Both the position numbers and the translations under genes were made by a program. From the NCBI RefSeq assembly GCF_025137375.1, contig NZ_CP073720.1:1326501-1390500 (forward strand): a stretch of 64,000 nt of DNA, given 5' to 3'. This DNA is from Dactylosporangium fulvum (GTDB lineage Bacteria; Actinomycetota; Actinomycetes; Mycobacteriales; Micromonosporaceae). Every line of letters begins with the position of its first letter. Positions within the stretch are counted from its first letter, which is position 1. Shown one piece after another: positions 60,979-64,000 of the stretch. The notes beneath the pieces were generated by a model. It saw nothing but the letters and a program-made list of their open reading frames with translations. It had not been told where the DNA came from and made no database searches.

Positions 60979-62190
60979 TCAGCAGGCGCCCAGATCTTCC
61001 CAGTTCGCGGTCCAACCCGGTTCGGAGCCCTGGGTCCACCACTTGGCCCGCCAGAGGTGCTTGCCCTGGCCGGACGGGGGGCCGTTCGGGTCGCCGTACT
61101 TGCTCTTCTCGTGCTTGACCGTCTGGCCGGTGGTGTAGGCCGTGCTGATCGTCCACTCCGGCGCCTGGTTGCAGTTGGTCGCCGGAGGCGTGGACACCGA
61201 CGGCGACGCCGAGGGTGAACTCGACGGGGACGCCGACGCCGAGCCGGACGGGGTCACGCACGGGCCGGCCGAGTCGACCGTGTCGACGAACGAACTGCCC
61301 GCCGAGCGGTACGCGGCGGCCTGGCTGGTCACCTGTGCCGGCGTGAGCACCTGGTTCTTGGCGTGCAGCACCCAGTCGACCTGCTGGATGTATGTGCTGA
61401 GGCCGCCCGTGTGGGCCGCCGTGTCGATGAACCACAGGTTCCAGTTGATGGTCATCGTCTGACGCGGGTAGAACTTGCCGGAGTGGTCGCCCATCTGGAC
61501 GCCGTCGATGTAGTAGATGACGTGGCCGTCGGCGACCGTCACGACCAGGTCGTGCCAGCCGTCGAAGCTCTGCCGCTGCGACGAGTGCACGTTGTCGGCG
61601 TACCACGGCTCGTTGCGGTACGTGTACCAGGTCGTCTGGTAGTTGATCGGCCCGGTCTCGCCCCACCCGCCGTTGGGTAGGTACTCGGAGATGTCCAGCT
61701 CGCTGTAGGTCGGGTCGAGGTCGCCGTTGAGCGGGGTGATGGTGAAGAAGGTCTCGTTGATGTGGTCACCGTCGTTGCCGCTGACCGGCGTGTCCGTGAA
61801 GCGGATCCGGCTCGCGTACGTGCCCTCGAAGTACCGCTTCTGCGCCGAGTACAGCTCGGCGTGGTTGGTGCCGGAGCCCGTGCCGTCGGTCGACGCGGTC
61901 AGCTGCATGACCTTCTGGCCGCCGGAGGTCGGGAAGCTGATGCTGTTGGCCGACCAGGTGGCACCGGGCACGCCCGGACCGCCGGAGTAGGTGCGCGGCA
62001 CCCAGCCGTGGCTGGTGAGCAGGCTGTCGCTCGACGAGCTGTAGTTGAAGTCGTCGAACAGGTAGCCGCAGCTGTTGGGTGCGGCACTGGCGGTGCCGAC
62101 CGTCGCCGCGGTGATGGCTGCCGCGCCGATCGCGCCGAGGAGCGCGATGCCCGACACCACCGCCAAAGATCGATGTTTGTCGATTTGCAT
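60979..62190 (-). CDS. Secreted GH16-family glycosidase with carbohydrate-binding domain
   Basis: The 403-residue protein has a signal peptide ending near ASA-AP at residue 37. The GH16 jelly-roll catalytic domain carries ELDISE at 164-169; Glu164 and Glu169 are the expected nucleophile and acid/base. A Ser/Pro-rich linker (about 315-340) leads to a C-terminal CBM5/12-like module with several Trp (APEWTISTAYTTGQTV, LWRAKWWTQG). It probably cleaves an extracellular beta-glucan. A sugar ABC transporter lies directly upstream on the same strand, ready to import products. Confidence 0.92.
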   Translation of the reverse strand: MQIDKHRSLAVVSGIALLGAIGAAAITAATVGTASAAPNSCGYLFDDFNYSSSSDSLLTSHGWVPRTYSGGPGVPGATWSANSISFPTSGGQKVMQLTASTDGTGSGTNHAELYSAQKRYFEGTYASRIRFTDTPVSGNDGDHINETFFTITPLNGDLDPTYSELDISEYLPNGGWGETGPINYQTTWYTYRNEPWYADNVHSSQRQSFDGWHDLVVTVADGHVIYYIDGVQMGDHSGKFYPRQTMTINWNLWFIDTAAHTGGLSTYIQQVDWVLHAKNQVLTPAQVTSQAAAYRSAGSSFVDTVDSAGPCVTPSGSASASPSSSPSASPSVSTPPATNCNQAPEWTISTAYTTGQTVKHEKSKYGDPNGPPSGQGKHLWRAKWWTQGSEPGWTANWEDLGAC

Positions 62191-62226
62191 GGGTGGAGTC
62201 CTCCTAATGCGAGGGGATGGAGGGAG

Positions 62227-63042
62227 TTACTTGACCGCGCCGGCGGTCATTCCGGCGCGGATGTGCCGTTGAAACGCGACGTAGGCGATGAGCACCGGCA
62301 GCATGGCGATGGTCAAGCCGGCGAACAGTCCGCTCCAGTCGCTGCGATAGCCCTGGCTGACCGACAGGGCGGCCAAACCCTGCGCCAGGACGTACCGGTC
62401 CGGGTCGGGGTTGAGAACCAGCGGCAGGAGGTACTGGTTCCAGAGCCCGAGGAAGTTGAAGATGCCGACGGCCACCAGGCCGGGGCGGGCCATCGGAAGC
62501 ATGACGCGGAAGAACACCGCGCCGTGCGAGCAGCCGTCGAGGAACGCCGCCTCGGCCACTTCGCCGGGCAGCGTGCGGAAGAACGAGTGCAGGAAGAACA
62601 CCGTGAACGGCACCGCGTAGGCGGCGTACACCAGGATCAGCCCGGGATAGGTGCCGAGCAGGCCGAGCTGCTGCACGACGAAGAACAGCGGCACCAGCGC
62701 GAGGAACACCGGGAAGAACATGGCGGCGACGAACGTGTAGTAGATCAGCCGGTTGCCCCGGAACTCGTACCTCGCCAGCGCATACGCCACCAGGGCGCCG
62801 AGCAGCATGGTGAGCAGCAGCGCGCCGCCCACGACGATCAGGCTGTTGAGGAAGTACCGGCCGATGCTGGCCTGGCCCCACGCGCGCGACCAGTTGTCGA
62901 AGTGCGGTGTCGCCGGCAGCGACCAGGGGTCGGTCAGGATCTCCTGGTCGGTCTTGAACGAGCTCAGCACGGCCCACAACAACGGCAGCGCGGTGACGAC
63001 ACCCCAGGCGAGCATCGCGAGATGGGGCAGGACCTTCCTCAT
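62227..63042 (-). CDS. Carbohydrate ABC transporter permease (MalG type)
   Basis: The 271-residue protein has six membrane helices and the EAA loop EVAEAAFLDGCSHGAVFFRVMLPMARPG. SFKTDQEILTDPWSLP precedes the transmembrane core, typical of MalG/AraQ-like permeases. It pairs with the permease encoded just upstream. The GH16 gene follows 36 bp later and may share its transcript. ATG 63042 overlaps the previous stop. Confidence 0.94.
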   Translation of the reverse strand: MRKVLPHLAMLAWGVVTALPLLWAVLSSFKTDQEILTDPWSLPATPHFDNWSRAWGQASIGRYFLNSLIVVGGALLLTMLLGALVAYALARYEFRGNRLIYYTFVAAMFFPVFLALVPLFFVVQQLGLLGTYPGLILVYAAYAVPFTVFFLHSFFRTLPGEVAEAAFLDGCSHGAVFFRVMLPMARPGLVAVGIFNFLGLWNQYLLPLVLNPDPDRYVLAQGLAALSVSQGYRSDWSGLFAGLTIAMLPVLIAYVAFQRHIRAGMTAGAVK

Positions 63043-63947
63043 GCCAGCTCCACCCGTTCCTTGCGCCCGGCCCGCAGCGCCAGCAGGGCCAGGGTCAGCG
63101 TCGCGAAGAACAGCGCGACGCCCATCGCCGAGGCGTAGCCGAACTTGCCGTACGTGAAGGCGTTGCGGTACAGCGACAGCCCGATCACCTCGGTCGCGCC
63201 GTCCGGGCCGCCGGGCCCGACGGACATGACCTGCACGACCGCGAAGCCGTCGAGGGCGGCGATCCCGAGGTACACGAACGCCACCTGCACGGTGTCGCGC
63301 ACCAGTGGCAGGGTGACCGACCGGAACGTGGCCCAGCCGCTCGCGCCGTCGAGCAGTGCCGCCTCGAACAGCTCCTTCGGGATCGCGTCGATGGCGGCGC
63401 TGAACAGCACCATGTAGAAGCCCACCGACGACCAGATCAGCACCGCCATCACCGCCGGCAGCGCGAGCGCCGGCTCGGCCAGCCAACTGCGGGTCAGCCC
63501 GTCGAGGCCGACCGCCCGCAGTGCCCCGTTGAGCAGGCCGTTGGTCGGGTTGTAGACGAACTGCCACAGCACCGCGACGACCACCAGCGACAGCAGCTGG
63601 GGGAAGAAGTACACGATCTGGTAGCCGCCCGCGCCGGCGATCCCGCGCCGGCCGTCCCGCCCGCCGAGGTGCAGCATGCTCGCCAGGAACAGGCCCAGGG
63701 CGATCGTCACCAGCGGTACCGCGGCGAGCATCACGGCGTTGTTGCGCACCGCGTCGAGGAACAACGAGTCGCCGCCGAGGCGGGCGTAGTTGCCCGCCCC
63801 GACGAACCGCGCCTCGCCGGCCACCCCGGTCCAGTCGGTCAGCGACAGGTAGAACGCCTGCCCGTACGGCGACAGCACGAAGACGACGTGCAGCACCAGT
63901 GCGGGCAGCAGCGCACCGACGAGGAACCGGAGCCGACCGTGCTTCAT
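63039..63947 (-). CDS. Carbohydrate ABC transporter permease (MalF type)
   Basis: The 302-residue protein has about six helices and the EAA loop ELFEAALLDGASGWATFRSVTLPLVRD. FYLSLTDWTGVAGEARFVGAGNY near the start is typical of MalF/UgpA-like permeases. It forms the membrane channel with the second permease for an oligosaccharide, probably a product of the GH16 enzyme. Its ATG overlaps the stop of the partial binding-protein gene. Confidence 0.94.
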   Translation of the reverse strand: MKHGRLRFLVGALLPALVLHVVFVLSPYGQAFYLSLTDWTGVAGEARFVGAGNYARLGGDSLFLDAVRNNAVMLAAVPLVTIALGLFLASMLHLGGRDGRRGIAGAGGYQIVYFFPQLLSLVVVAVLWQFVYNPTNGLLNGALRAVGLDGLTRSWLAEPALALPAVMAVLIWSSVGFYMVLFSAAIDAIPKELFEAALLDGASGWATFRSVTLPLVRDTVQVAFVYLGIAALDGFAVVQVMSVGPGGPDGATEVIGLSLYRNAFTYGKFGYASAMGVALFFATLTLALLALRAGRKERVELA

Positions 63948-64000
63948 CAGCGGGTGTACTTCTTGACGCTGGAATCCTTCGCCAGGGCGTCCGCGGCCTT
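63947..64000 (-). CDS. Partial ABC transporter substrate-binding protein (C-terminus)
   Basis: Seventeen codons run from the window edge to TGA at 63947-63949 (KAADALAKDSSVKKYTR). The stop overlaps the permease ATG. By position this is the C-terminal end of the sugar-binding protein of the transporter. Too little is present to identify the family. Confidence 0.6.
   Translation of the reverse strand, partial: KAADALAKDSSVKKYTR

Overview
The window is high-GC actinobacterial DNA. The coding genes have very strong third-position G/C bias, GTG and TTG starts are frequent, and many starts overlap the previous stop (ATGA/GTGA). Several genes appear leaderless, and DnaA boxes have the actinobacterial form TTGTCCACA. 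The gene set (c-di-GMP signalling, Ser/Thr kinase, PP2C/SpoIIE phosphatase, urease ureABCFGD, GH16 with a secreted linker and carbohydrate module) fits a filamentous actinomycete, most likely Micromonosporaceae (Actinoplanes-like). That family placement is inference.

Layout. 0-4 kb: a proline-rich one-pass membrane protein with an odd in-frame stop, and a membrane PAS-GGDEF-EAL protein. 3.9-5.5 kb: a gene-free tract of minisatellites and nested palindromes. 5.5-10.6 kb: a flavin-dependent oxidoreductase, an M50-like membrane protease, an acetyltransferase, a Ser/Thr kinase and a DUF1801 protein. 10.6-13.4 kb: a three-gene flavin electron-transfer operon (ferric-reductase-like membrane protein, FMN-binding protein, ApbE flavin transferase). 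13.5-19.3 kb: an anchored protein, an acetyltransferase, a DsbA/FrnE-like protein, and Tat-exported PhoD with a secreted propeller-like protein. 19.3-24.9 kb: an ssb paralogue behind a pair of DnaA boxes, a 2-oxoglutarate oxygenase, tRNA-Arg(UCU) with the decayed remains of an integrated element, a frameshifted membrane gene and a second DnaA-box pair. 24.9-30.8 kb: cobD, cobQ, a P-loop kinase, an M48 protease and an M20 peptidase. 30.8-37.1 kb: a response regulator/histidine kinase/receiver-phosphatase operon, a Na+/H+ antiporter with an overlapping UBP zinc-finger gene, and a DedA protein. 37.1-41.4 kb: a beta-helix lipoprotein, repeats, a YiaA/B protein and a kinase-ParB-like fusion. 41.4-49.7 kb: urease, a guanidine-I riboswitch, a guanidine hydrolase and an ABC importer. 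49.7-60.9 kb: yidD, a multicopper oxidase, a truncated monooxygenase, an MFS transporter, aminopeptidase N and a YCII/ECF-sigma pair. 60.9-64 kb: a GH16 enzyme and a sugar ABC transporter running off the end.

The strongest system is the guanidine-to-ammonia locus. A ykkC-type guanidine-I riboswitch precedes an overlapping four-gene unit (guanidine hydrolase, lipoprotein, permease, ATPase). Directly upstream is a complete urease operon without ureE. Together they would import guanidine, hydrolyse it to urea and ammonia, and hydrolyse the urea. Both hydrolases are nickel enzymes by family knowledge.

Other points of interest are two inverted pairs of DnaA boxes with identical 18-nt spacing flanking a 4.9-kb segment, a doubly deleted integrase at tRNA-Arg with a tRNA-like sequence inside the remnant, and a related palindrome present at 4.3 and 51.7 kb. 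No rRNA, CRISPR array or intact transposase was seen.
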